A stretch of DNA of 64,000 bases from Limnomonas spitsbergensis (taxonomy: Eukaryota; Chlorophyta; Chlorophyceae; Chlamydomonadales): contig JAYJMM010000114.1 of assembly GCA_037349105.1 (NCBI GenBank), positions 1,736,001 to 1,800,000 of the forward strand. The letters are read 5' to 3'. The position numbers and the translations under genes are program-made. Of this stretch, positions 44,755 to 55,819 are shown piece after piece; within the stretch, counting starts at the first letter, position 1, and every line of letters starts with the position of its first letter. The notes beneath the pieces were generated by a model. The model was given only the letters and a program-made list of their open reading frames with translations, was not told the DNA's origin and did not search any database.

Positions 44755-46089
44755 ATGTCGGCCATCGTGTCAAAAATACTCCGCAAGCTAGAGACCAGCT
44801 TGGGCGTATTTAAGGTCGGTGCGAAGGCGGGTGCGACATTGAAACATTGAGCACGGAGAGCATGTGCGCCCATCTGATGAATTTTCTTCCACTAATTGAT
44901 AAAAAGCATTGTTACAACAGACTGATAACGACTGCACCATGGTTGAAAACTTTATTTGCCACACAAGTGCACGGGCCTTGCGGCGAGCATACCGGTAGAT
45001 GACAGTGGGATGCATGTAATTATGTATTGACATGCATCCTCACAATTTTACTCCTTAACTGGCACTGCATGTTAATGAACCCTTGGACCCTCAGTGCCCT
45101 AACTTGACTGCGCCGTGTTGCAGCAGAGGTTGAGGAGTGCAGTGGATGCGGCGTCTAATAAGAGTCCTGCTGTTGTTGCTGCTGTTCCTCATCAGCAGCG
45201 ACATGATACGATACTCACCACAGCAGTTGAGACGGGAAATGTAGAAAATTATCAAGAAGAGGACAACGCGCCACCGCTGGAGTGCAGCAGGTCAGCAAGA
45301 AAGCGGCAGCAACAGCAGCATGACCAACAGCAGGAACAACAGTGGCTTCGTGACAGCTGTTACCGGTACAACTGTCCATGTCTAGGAAGCAAGGGTGAAA
45401 CAGACCCTGCCGCTGCAGCAGCAGCCTTAAGTAGCAACAGGCTTGGGAGTGCCACGGTCGAGGCTGCAAGGGGCAGAGACCCAATGACAGAATCATGCTG
45501 GGACGTACAAGAGGCGCCGCCGGCGCCGCAACGCCCGAGTTTAAGCGCATTGGTGCACACAAGTACAGCGCAGGACGAGCACGTCAGTACTGGCTTGCTG
45601 GATGCTATCACTCTGCATGATTGCGTGGAGTACTATTCCTGCATCCCGGACAGCCTTGAACTACTGGATCAAGAGAGAGCCTTCATGCCCCGAGCCACCC
45701 CTCACCTGCAGTGCATCACAGAATTCCTGCAGAAGCTGAAAGGAGTGCCCATGCCACAAGTGACTCTTCCTTATTGGCTGCCAGTACCTCCGGAGAGCCC
45801 GCTGGGTGGTGAGGATGACTGCCCTGCCTTGCGGGACGCCCTGCAAGACCTGATGGCGCCTTACAGGCCGCCGCACCTGCAAAGGAGGAGCGATCAGAGG
45901 GCGTTCTTGCCTACTGCTGACGCGGATCGGCAGGTATGCACGCCTGCTGACGTGGATTCGCTGATGTACTCGCTCTGCTCCGATGGGTACCAGGACTGCA
46001 ATGATGTGTCAGCAATGCTCATGATTATTTGGGACGGTGACAGTAGGAACAGGCCGGCAACACAATGGTCAAGACCTGACAGACAGTGA
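44755..46089 (+). CDS. hypothetical protein, two exons
   Basis: A first exon 44755-44814 (MSAIVSKILRKLETSLGVFK) would splice at GTCGGT to a large exon beginning after TGTTGCAG at about 45124 and ending with TGA at 46089, in phase 0, about 340 aa. The large exon is certain as an open frame (over 320 codons without an initiating ATG at its start, so an upstream exon is needed). The first exon is a proposal. The N-terminal third is Gln/Ala-rich (HDQQQEQQ). The rest is non-repetitive: LLDAITLHDCVEYYS, YWLPVPPESPLGGEDDCPA, PYRPPHLQRR. I recognise no domain. Confidence 0.55.
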
Positions 46090-47790
46090 GAGCTGTGTAG
46101 AGCCCTGGATGCATTTCCCTATCGAGGCAGCGCTGGCATGTTGTGTTCCATAATGAGGAGGCAGGCTAGGCGGCCACAGGAAAAGGGGCATGCAGAACTC
46201 CTTCCAGAATTACCTGCACATTGTGTTAACCGCACCGGTACGGAGCGAGCTCAGGGGTGAACTTGATAGGAACTATTCGTTGAGATAAAGTATCTGGTGT
46301 GGTGCCTATTTTTTTTTCCATGCAGTTTTCAAGTAGTTGACGGAATTAAGAGGATCATGAATTGGAGCCTAAAATACCTAAAATGGCTCATGCTGGTGAA
46401 GTAATTTATTTGCAATTCTATTACGGGTAATGTCAGATATTGCAGACCACGCAAGCCGCGCCAATCAATCCTTGTTTTAATTGGCGTTGGTCAAATTAAA
46501 TGCCTAATTAACTGGGTGGATTTATGAGAGGAGGATGCTGAGCTTAACCTGACTTAAGTTCTGGCATACTTCGAATCTGCACGTCATGCTGTTCAAGCAT
46601 ACATTGCCTGACCTGGTAACTTGAGGCATGATGTTGCTACTCGATAAGGAGTTTGATGATCAAGGTGTTTGTGTACATTGAACATTTCCCTGCTGTACAG
46701 TTTGTAGATTCAGCACGGGCGCAGTGTGATGGCCTCCCCTACAAGCCCATGCGGGGAGGGGCTCAACCGCTCCCTAAGGGTAAGGCCCAGCAGGCCGGCA
46801 AGAGGTGCAAACTGCCCCGGATCCGGAACTGTAGTGGTCCTTCATTGTCTCAGATTGAGTAGTTATGAGGCAATGTGAACTTGTGTGATTGATGCAATTC
46901 CGTATCAATTTTGTTTAGCCCATTGCCTGCCAAGAAGGTGCATGGGACTTAAACTTGCAAACCAAGTCTAACGTGTAGCTAGATTTATTTGCATGTCTGG
47001 ATCTACAGCTGACATTGGCACCATGGTCTGAAATTGACACCAATCGATTTAAATACATGAATATGAATGAATGCATCCACGGTTCCTGCCTGGTTATGTG
47101 AAGCCTGTCCGAAAACGATCCAGAAATTAAAGCACCGATGAAATTGGATGTCCAGATAATGTCCAGATATTGCAAAAGCCCGCCCGTCAGCATCCACAAA
47201 AAATTAGTTGAAACTGGACATGCATGTCTGGATAATGTACAGACATTCGTCCGGATAGTACTGTGGCTCCAGTCCTCTATCTGGCCTGCCCATTGGGACA
47301 GCTGTTGGATCATGTCCAGACACTTGTCCAAGAAATAGCAATGTCCAGACAAATGACTAGTTGAAATTATTCATGTCCGGACACTTTCTGGACATTTCTG
47401 GTTTCCCTCCGCAGGGGTCCATCCGAAACGACCTCTGCGGAACTCTTCCGCAGGCCATATGACCACCGTACAATTTTTATCTCCGCAGTCAATCAGAAAC
47501 GGGCTGTAACTAATCTCAACTAGTGCGCCAGGATCTACCCGCCAAGCATCCGCTTTAGAATGCCAGCCCTCAGGCGAGTAGTGTGTTCGCGAAATATTCA
47601 CTTCTCTACGTTATCTTTAGGAATCCCCGATTCCCTTCCCGATCGCGAGTTCCTGATGCCTGAGTGATTGCTATATATCGTAGCATCGTACCCGCTCTCC
47701 CTCACCCAAAAATACAAAGTCCATTTCCCCCTCCAAAACTCCCCTTTCTTGCTTAGTCCTTCCCCCTCCCTCTCTCCCGCTCGGTAACAA
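46090..47790. other. intergenic, no gene recognised
   Basis: AT-richer, with a short open frame at 46653-46862 of unknown meaning. Between about 47140 and 47400 the motif GTCCAGA/GTCTGGA/GTCCGGA recurs at least seven times on both strands. From 47640 onward a pyrimidine-rich segment leads into the next gene. Confidence 0.4.
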
Positions 47791-47799
47791 TATTCGACC

Positions 47800-50700
47800 T
47801 CCTCCTCCGCTCTCACCCGTACCCACTACCACAGTCCCCAACCTCGGCCTCGATGCCTTCACCTCGGTGATATCACCTATCCAGCACTATGATCAGCTGT
47901 CTCAGGTGCAGTTGCAGTGTGATGAGCAACTCGCGGACGTGCAGTGGCAGCTGGACGAGCTTGCCGCTGCCTACAAGCAGGTATACGCGATCATGGATTC
48001 CATGTCCCAGGACTACGCAGGGTAAGTGCGCTTGCTGCCATGCACATGCACCATGCGCCACTTGCAGCGAGGCACAAGTACCTTGTACTTGCAGCCGCCA
48101 AGCACATGAATAATGCGTTTGAAGCCACTCAAGTACATGTGCCATGCGCATGCAGCATACACTTGCAGCCACGCCATGCGCACACAAGCTGACTCTTGCA
48201 ACACCTGGATATTGGCTATCGCTTGAAAGTATGGGCTAAAGGCTGTCCCGGGCTCTGCAAGGCCCGATGCGTGGCTTTTGTTAACTCCCAATGCCCCATG
48301 CATACCCTGCTTAGTGAGTACCAGGACAATGTGAGGCTGAGGGCGCAGCTGATGATGGCCGACAGGGGCAGCAAGGCGGCAGAACAGCGGGCGCAATCTG
48401 CCGAGGAGCAGGTCCGGGCTGCCCATGCGGACCAGGAGCTCATGGCTTCACGATTGGACAGGTCAGCGCATCTCATGGCTTCACGATTGGACAGGTCAGC
48501 GCATCCATCAGGTTGCTTTGTCTTAACTCCACAATGTGCAGGCCTGGCCGGCCTGGGGATCTCTGAACGCAGTGATTGTTTCCTCTGGTGGGGTATCCTC
48601 CCTCTACACGTCCTTTGCTTACTACTCTTACATATGCCCTACCTCCGATCGATTGGTTGATGCACAGTCGGTATGGTTACGGCATGGATGCAATGTTACC
48701 TCGGCCCAAAGGCCACGTGCCTACATAATTTTGCTATCTTAAGGGGGATTTTCTTCCTGTTCAATAGTCCATTATTGTTCCAAAAAGTGGAACGGATCTG
48801 CACCCTCAAACAACATGCAGACACCGATACTCTCCCTTGAAGCATTCCATGTGCACTCTGCTGCCGCGCCAGGCTTGTTGCACCAGGCCTCTACGTCCAT
48901 ATGTCATAATGCAGGTTAAGCACCCTCAACTAAGCTGTTTCCTGCATGCTGTGCTGCTGTGCAGGGCGCTGTCTGAGGCTGCTGGTCTGAGGGTGGGCAT
49001 AGAGGCACTTAAAGAGCGGGTTGCAGAGGCGGGTCGGGCAGCCGCAGCCGACAAGCCCCGGCTGTCCATCAGCCTGACGAAAAACAAGCAGGAGGCCTCA
49101 GGAAGCTTTGCAGTGGCCGCAGAGACCATCCTGCAGGACTGCCTCAACATGCATCTAAGGGATGATACGGAGGACCGGTTTTCCCGCACCCTGACTGCGG
49201 CCCAGGGATATCTCTCCCCTGGAGACCTTTCCCCGGTGTCCACACGCTGTTACAGCAGCCCAGCTGGGGTGGCCAACTTTATCATCAACAGCAGCGCCAG
49301 GCGCTCCTCCTCACCTCTTTCCGACGCATCAGGGCCCGCTTTTGCTCCGGAATCGCCCGTCAGCTGGGCGTCTGGCTGCAGCGGCCACTTCGTTTCTCTA
49401 CCAGCTGAAGAACAAGAGGAGCAACACCAGCTGGAAAGGGCTTTCTTTACCGAGTGCAATCCAAGTTACCAGGTGAGGATGGATGCAGATTTATAAAGCT
49501 TGAGATCTGAAGCAAGATTATGTGGGCCTCACTGCGGTATCTAAATCAAAGCAATAGCCCTGCATTTAATCTCGACCTTCACCTCTGTTCTTCCGTTCTA
49601 CACTGCCTGGCCCCTTTTCATAAAGCTGCGGCCTCCTGCCCCCCTGGATTGAAAAGTGTGGACGGTGTACGGCTGCGGCTGCGGCGTGGCCTGCTGCACC
49701 TGCAGCTGCACATGGCTTCCCGGGCGGCAGCGGAGGTGTTGCAGTCCAGACAGCAGCAGGCCCTGCTGGCCACGCTGTCAGAGTGCCCACACTTACTCGG
49801 GTGAGATGCAGCCATGCTGTCAGAGTTCCCACATCTTAACATAAAGTAACCTGCCACGCTGCCAGAGTACCCGCGCTTGTCCAGGTACTATCTTTAGATT
49901 GGCATGTGGTACACACACTTGAAGGACTGACAGATTTTTCGAAACCCCAAGGTATCTAGGCAGGGAAATCACATGGAATTGATAAGGTTGAAGGTTTTAG
50001 AGCAATGCTGTTCTCCCACCCAGTACCGGTCATGCTCTGTATCATGTGACACATGCCAGCTGCCAAGGTGCATGTCAGGCTGCTTCCCTGGAGAGGATGG
50101 CCTTTGTGCTGCTTCGGCGGCGGAGTAGTCTTTCTTTCTTTCTGGGAGGCATGGTCATATTTGATAGCTGGTCGTTGGTTACCGTATGGCTCTGCTTATT
50201 TTCACGTGACCCCTCCGTAGCTATGCTGGTAACCTCCCATTCATGCATACTCCTTGCCCTCCCTCTCTCTGAAGCCTGGTTGCCGCTTGGTCCCAAGACG
50301 GCGCCCTCCACACGCCTGTCCCCCTCCCCTTCTCCCTCTTCCCCCCTCTCTCTGTCTCTAGCCTGGTTGGACCCTGGGAAATTCCTTTGAAGGCCTGTCC
50401 CTCTCTTCCCTCCTGAACCCCTCCTCCCACCCTATCCCCCTCTCTCTAGCCTGGTTGCCGCGTGGTCCCAGGACGAACCCCTGCAGGCCGGTGCCGGACG
50501 CCTGATCGTGGCCTCGAGCAACCGCATGATAACTGTCGCGGAGCTGGAGCGCAGCGGCGGCGTGGTGCTCTCCGCCAAGCAGGCGCGCGATCTGCCTGCG
50601 GCCGCTGCCTCAGAGCTGCTGCCGCTCGCAGTGGCCGCACCGCTGCGGCTGCTTCGGCGCCTCGTCGCCGACGGGATGCACCACGCCGGCCAGCTGGGGC

Positions 50701-53700
50701 TGGTTCTGGAGCTGCTTCTGTGCTTTGCACCCATCGCGGCCTCCTGCGTGCTAGGTAACCTCATGCAGCCTGGCCGCCCAGGGGCCACTGCTGCTGCTGC
50801 TGTGACAACCAACCCCGGTCCAGATCTGAACCGCCATCTGGCTCCGGATCTGCTGGATCTAGATCAGCTTGTGGAGTTCCACCCCGAATATCCTGGCGGA
50901 TCCGATCCCGCTCTGGCTGTTGCTCTGAGGGAGCTGCTTGTAGGCCAGCAGGGTGGCAGCACCATAAAGACAGCAGTAGCCGGTACTAACACGGCTCCTT
51001 CCTGCCCTACGGTCGCGGCTGCGGCTGCGCCCGGTCCTTCTACGCACCAGGTGCATCATAGTGCGGGAGACAGGGCAGCATTGCTGCGGTTGTGTGACGG
51101 GCTGGCTGCCTGTGGCCTGCTGCCCCGGGAGCAGTAGCTGCTGGGGGTGGCGGTACCCGTGCTCAAACGCAGGCTGGAGGGGGGTGCTGTGGGACGGGCT
51201 CAGGTGCGTGTTTCTTCCTCAATTAAGAAACCTTCTGTCATAGGAGTGCAGGTCATTTATATTTTGTTCTTTTCAGTCACACACACACTCTCACCACCGC
51301 CCCACACCCTGTTCCTCCCTCCTCAGCCCTCCCTCGCCGACCCTCATATGAGAATGTTCTACTCAATCAATAAATAAAATGCCCTGAAGCCCCCTGTCCT
51401 GAAGCATGGATTAAGGTAGCCACCGTTCACTCAGATTGCTCTATCCTTGCGGTTGCCCGTGGCATTTGCACTGCCTGTGGCCTCAAGAAAATACCTATCA
51501 AATGGACAGCTGTAGCAACAACTCATGCCTACGCACTCCCCTTCATCCCACCATCCCTCTTTATCCATATCTCACCCGGCCCCTTGCCCCCCACCTCACC
51601 CCCCCCACACACACACCTTCCTTTCCCTATCCCAACCTTGGCTACACTCGCCCACTCACCATTTACCCTGCACCCGCCATTCCCTTGCACAGGCGCACAC
51701 CGCCCTCATGCTGGTGGCCAGTGCACTGGAGCTGCCGGCTCACGCACACTCCAACCACACATCTCCTCCCTCTGGCCCGTGCGCACCGGCAGTAGCGCCA
51801 GGTGATGCAGCTGGGTCCTCCCCAACAGGGGTTCCAGCAGCAGGAGCAGCAACAGCGGCAGCTTCTGCACCCTCCCGCGCTGCCTATCATTTGGGACGCC
51901 TGACCTCCCTACCCTCAGCCCAAGGCGGCTCTTCGCTGCTGCTGCCGGAAGGAGTGCGGCGTTGCGTGGGTGCGTGCCCGCTGCTGCTGCTGCTGGCGCG
52001 GGTGTTGCATGCGTTCAGGCTGGAAGCGGGGCAGGGAGGCGCGCTGGATGCTGCAGGTCTGGAGCTGGCCAGCAGGTAAGAGGCAAAGTTGGGGTCCAGG
52101 AATGGGATGCCAAGGGTAGCAATGATGATAATTGGCCTTGCAATGACCTTCAATCTCTTTGTCTGGTGATATGCCTCAAGGCCTGGAGCTGGCCTATAGA
52201 CAAAAGGCAGGGCTGGGTGTTTAAGGGTGCAACTGGTAACAGGCAGTAAGGCCCGTTTGGTCAGAGCCTGTATTTGGTGTAGCTTAGTGCTGGAGCTGCA
52301 GCCAACAATGAAGGCGACAGGTGTGAGGCCAATCATCACATCTGATCAGGAGGAATGTTGTGTGGGGCTGAGCCTATTCAATTTGTATTACATTATATCT
52401 TGGCATATAACATACCGGTAATGGTATACCGTAATGGATATTTTCTTGCATTATATATTTATATTCAATTTGTATTGTATGGGGACTGAAGCTGAACACA
52501 TTGCAAGGGTGCTACGAGCACTGAAGAATAGGATTTCAGGTACGGGATTTAAAAAAATATTCGTCAGGAGAGCTTGGTCTGGTTTGATGCCTCGTTTGCT
52601 ATCCGCCATATCTAGAACACTCAACACTGCCTCAATGGCTCCCATGCTTCCTGGGTTGTGTGCATGCTCTTACGCGTGGACTGACATCGAGGCTCAGGCA
52701 GGAAGTGGGTGCAGGTGCATACAGGTGCTTTTGTGCTGAAATCCGCGTGCCCTGATGCATATCTTCAGGTTGGTGGAGGGGGTCGTGCCAGCTGTCAGGG
52801 CTGAGGCGCTGATGGAGTGGCCCCTGTTGCTGCGCCTGGTGGGCCAGCAATCGGGGGACCTGTCTGACGAGGACCGCGATACAAGCTGCCCGGCTAGTGA
52901 GGGCTCTGCCACTGCTGCCTCTGCTGCCTCTGCTGCATCAGTCACAGCTGCCTCTGATCTGGATGCCTCCCAGCAATCATCTCCCCATGACGGCCGCTCT
53001 CTGGCTGATGAGACTGGCCCGGACCAGGTCCAGGCGGCAGAGACAGGCGGGCAACGGAGCAGGGAGCAAGCTCGCGACTCGCTTGGCTCAGCTCCACGTG
53101 TAGCAGCTGCCAGGCAGCTCCTGCACCAGCTAGTCCGCCTTCAGCACTCCGTTTGTCAGAGCCTGGGTCGACACACCCTCATGGTCCTGCTGCCAGCCTT
53201 GGAACCGGTGCTGGGCCTGCCTCTCGGGCTGGGGCCAGGTACCGTGGCTGCCATTATGCCACCGGAGCTGTGGCGGCCGGCCGGGCGCAGGCGTGCTGCT
53301 GCTGCCCCGGCGGCCCTGGCCGGCCCGAGCGGGGGCGGCGCTTCTCCTTCAGCGTCTCCAGAGCAGCAGCGAGTGGAAGACGTGCTTTTCTGGTTTGCCA
53401 GCGCCGACGCTCACGCGACGATCATGTCTGACCTCCTTGTTAAGGCAGACGATGAAGACGAAGAGGATGAGCGTGATAACGGCGCCAACCTTGCGGACGA
53501 GCGGGTGGGTGCGATCCCTGCGGAGGTTGAGCTGCTGGGTGCGGCTCGCGGAATCTCTGGAACCATGCTCCGAAACCTAACCTCTGCAGCCGTGGCGCCT
53601 ATGGTGCCCGCTGCCCTCGTCCCCGCCCTGGCCCGCTTGCTGCCGTCCGCATCGAGTGCCCAGGCCAACAGGATGCTAGAGCGGGGCCTGCCAGCGCTCG

Positions 53701-54568
53701 TCGCCGGGCTTGCCGGGCGAGAGGCCGCAGAATGGATGTCGCTGCTGCAGGTGGGCGGCTCGGCTGACGGTGGCGACCTTGCGGTAGCTGCGGGGCTCGT
53801 GAGGTCTGCCGCCTCTGCCTGCCTACTGGGCAGCATGCCTTGTTCTGGTGCTCAGACGCCGGGAGCGTCCGATGCGTACTGCGTGCATTTGGTGTTTGAG
53901 GCGGCCGCCCAGGCGGTGCAGGCGACAGCTACCCCCGCCTCTGAGTGCGGTGGGGCAGACAGTGCTACTCCTGCTGCTGGCGCAAGCGGTGCTGGGAGCG
54001 TGCAGGCCGTGGCTGACGCTTTGTGCATGCCAGCACATACGTGCAGCGGGTGTTGCAGAAACTACAGGCTGCTCACGAAACCACGCGCTCTTTCGCGGGT
54101 ACGGAAATTATGAAGGTTAAGGCCGCGGAGCAGGCGGGTGGCTTGGTTTGGTCGGTTGCGCGACTTGCCCTCCTTGGGGTGGTCAGGTGCCAGGCCCAGG
54201 TCACCGCCACGGGATGCGACTGCGGCACATTGCAGGTGCTCACAATGGCGTTGGTCAGGACGCTGTGCTCGCCTCGGTTGGCGTGGATCGAAGGCGGTAG
54301 TCTGGACCAAGAGGGCGCGGCGGCAGCGGCGGTGGCAGTGTCGAGGGGCATTGAAGCCGTGAGCGTGACTGGTGTTGGAGCCCGCAACCTGCAGTACGTC
54401 GGGGTGCTGGCGCTGGTATCGGAGGCGCTTGTGGGCCTGAGAGCGGCATGCCCTTCTGCGCTGGTGCAGGTGCAGCTTGTGGGTGTCAAGGTTGCTGAGG
54501 ACCATCTGGCTCTCACGCTGGATCTTCACGACCAGGAGGACGTGTTGGACGCTTTGTTTTGCGTTTGA
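47800..54568 (+). CDS. large multi-exon protein, coiled-coil N-terminus, unknown function
   Basis: Exons: about 47800-48021 (start not found), 48315-48461, 48965-49472, about 49660-49800, 50450-51203, 51693-52075, 52769 to about 54020, and on to 54568 (TGA). Phases agree at nearly every junction; the acceptor near 49660 is unresolved. The N-terminal region is coiled coil (QLDELAAAYKQVYAIMDSM; AEEQVRAAHADQELMASRL; IEALKERVAEAG). The rest is Ala/Leu-rich and probably helical, with an acidic insert KADDEDEEDERDN. The repeated LP/ALVPALARLLP-type helices hint at an armadillo-like solenoid, but no family is recognised. Two defects: an in-frame TAG at 51135 followed by 22 open codons to a proper donor, and a +1 frame change near 54020, after which the new frame is open to 54568. 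The first is a single-base change from CAG. The second could be a missed intron with acceptor GTGCAG at about 54046. Confidence 0.65.
48439..48504 (+). repeat. 33-bp exact duplication across a splice donor
   Basis: CTCATGGCTTCACGATTGGA continuing through CAGGTCAGCGCAT is present twice in tandem (48439 and 48472). Either GT (48462 or 48495) could be the donor. Use of the second adds exactly 11 codons in frame. Confidence 0.9.
49769..49890 (+). repeat. three copies of an exon end
   Basis: GCCACGCTGTCAGAGTGCCC (exon, 49769-49800) recurs as GCCATGCTGTCAGAGTTCCC at 49811 and GCCACGCTGCCAGAGTACCC at 49853, a period of about 42 bp, running into the intron. Confidence 0.85.
50262..50480 (+). repeat. 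three copies of an acceptor plus exon start
   Basis: CTCTAGCCTGGTTGCCGCGT at the real acceptor (AG ends 50449) is matched by AG ends at 50361 and 50274, a period of 87-88 bp. The copy at 50274 also retains TGGTCCCAAGACG, matching the exon's TGGTCCCAGGACG. Confidence 0.9.
52040..52250 (+). repeat. duplicated exon end and donor region
   Basis: GGTCTGGAGCTGGCCAGCAG|GTAAGAGGCAAAG at the real donor (52075/52076) is echoed at about 52180 by GGCCTGGAGCTGGCCTATAG followed by ACAAAAGGCAGGGCTGG. Confidence 0.7.
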
Positions 54569-55810
54569 GTGCGGGTTGGGCAGTGTCCCTGTCGGACTTT
54601 TTTACTTTAGTTTTCGTCTTTCGGCATTTGTTGCTTGCCCTGTGCACCTTCGTGAAGCTCTAGACTCTGCATCTAGACTTCCTTCCACAATTTGTGCTAC
54701 ATGTACCTAATAAGGTCCCAGAAATGAAATTAACAACGATGAAATCAACAATCCCTGCAATCAACAGCACTAGGAAATTGAAAAGGGAAATTGATCGCTG
54801 TTTTGTGCTGTCTACTACTGAACTGCATCCATGAATCCTAACCCATGCTCGATGGCCTAGTCCACCAGCTTCCAATCCAGTGATTCAATCACGCAAAAAG
54901 ATTCAAGAGAGATAACCATGGCCATGCTGGCTGCACCTGGCACAGCAGTCTGCCAGTGTCCTTGACCACGATTGAGATACAGGTTGGAGAGAACTTGGTC
55001 GTCAGCAGGTTGCGCATGGCCCAGGCGGTATCCACTGCACCCATGGGCGGCATACTCTGGCAGGCAGGTTGGGACGGAAGCAGCAAGGGAGGTGACAGCC
55101 CCAGCATGCTCTTTTAAAGTTTGCACATTTGTAGTTTGTGTACTGTACCTTACACTGCCCCCTAGATACACCGGTATGCGGTGTCTAGTATCACCCCTGT
55201 ATTTTACACCGGTATCCCCTGTTTTCCCCATGACATCGAGCTTACCTCCCTGTGAGTGCACCCCCCTGGTGTGCAATTACCTGAAACACCATGTCCCACT
55301 CGGTGTAGGCGCCCATTCCCTGCGCGAATGATGGCTGGTGACCAGACTTGGCTTCTGACCCTTGGGCTAGTGATGCCCACAGCTGGCCTGGCCCCAAAGG
55401 ACGTGAATACCCGTAGCAGGGCCTAGGAGCGTAAGAACGGCCCTGCCGAAATGTGTACCGGCTGGTCGTTGTTGCGCCGTGCATTCGGTTGCTTGAATGA
55501 GGACCGACATGCACAGGCCAGCGGCCAGCCAGATCTACAATCACTGCCTATGCATCGCTCAACACGTTGAATTGTGTATGCACCTGAATCTGAAACAATT
55601 CATGTGCATGTTTAGATGACAGGCACGCCAGCTTATATTAGCAGCTAGCACCTGTCGTCGGCCATGATGGCTGCCCTCTTTACGACCTTGCGCAACATCG
55701 GGGGAACAGACAGCGGTGCTATATTTCGCATTACGCCACCTTATGTGGACCGCAAGCTGTTGCCCGGGGAGAGCCGCATGCCCGCTGGCCTCGTTCAGGC
55801 GATTCGTTAC
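54569..55810. other. intergenic, no gene recognised
   Basis: Presumed 3' flank of the large gene and 5' flank of the hydroxylase gene. I see no exon with coherent splice signals. Confidence 0.4.
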
Positions 55811-55819
55811 AACTGCGCC

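Noticed and set aside
51135..51137. UAG reassigned to glutamine in this organism
   Set aside because: It is a single case, and other genes here show no further in-frame TAG/TAA while one ends in TAA. A point mutation or sequence error is simpler, though a genome survey would settle it.
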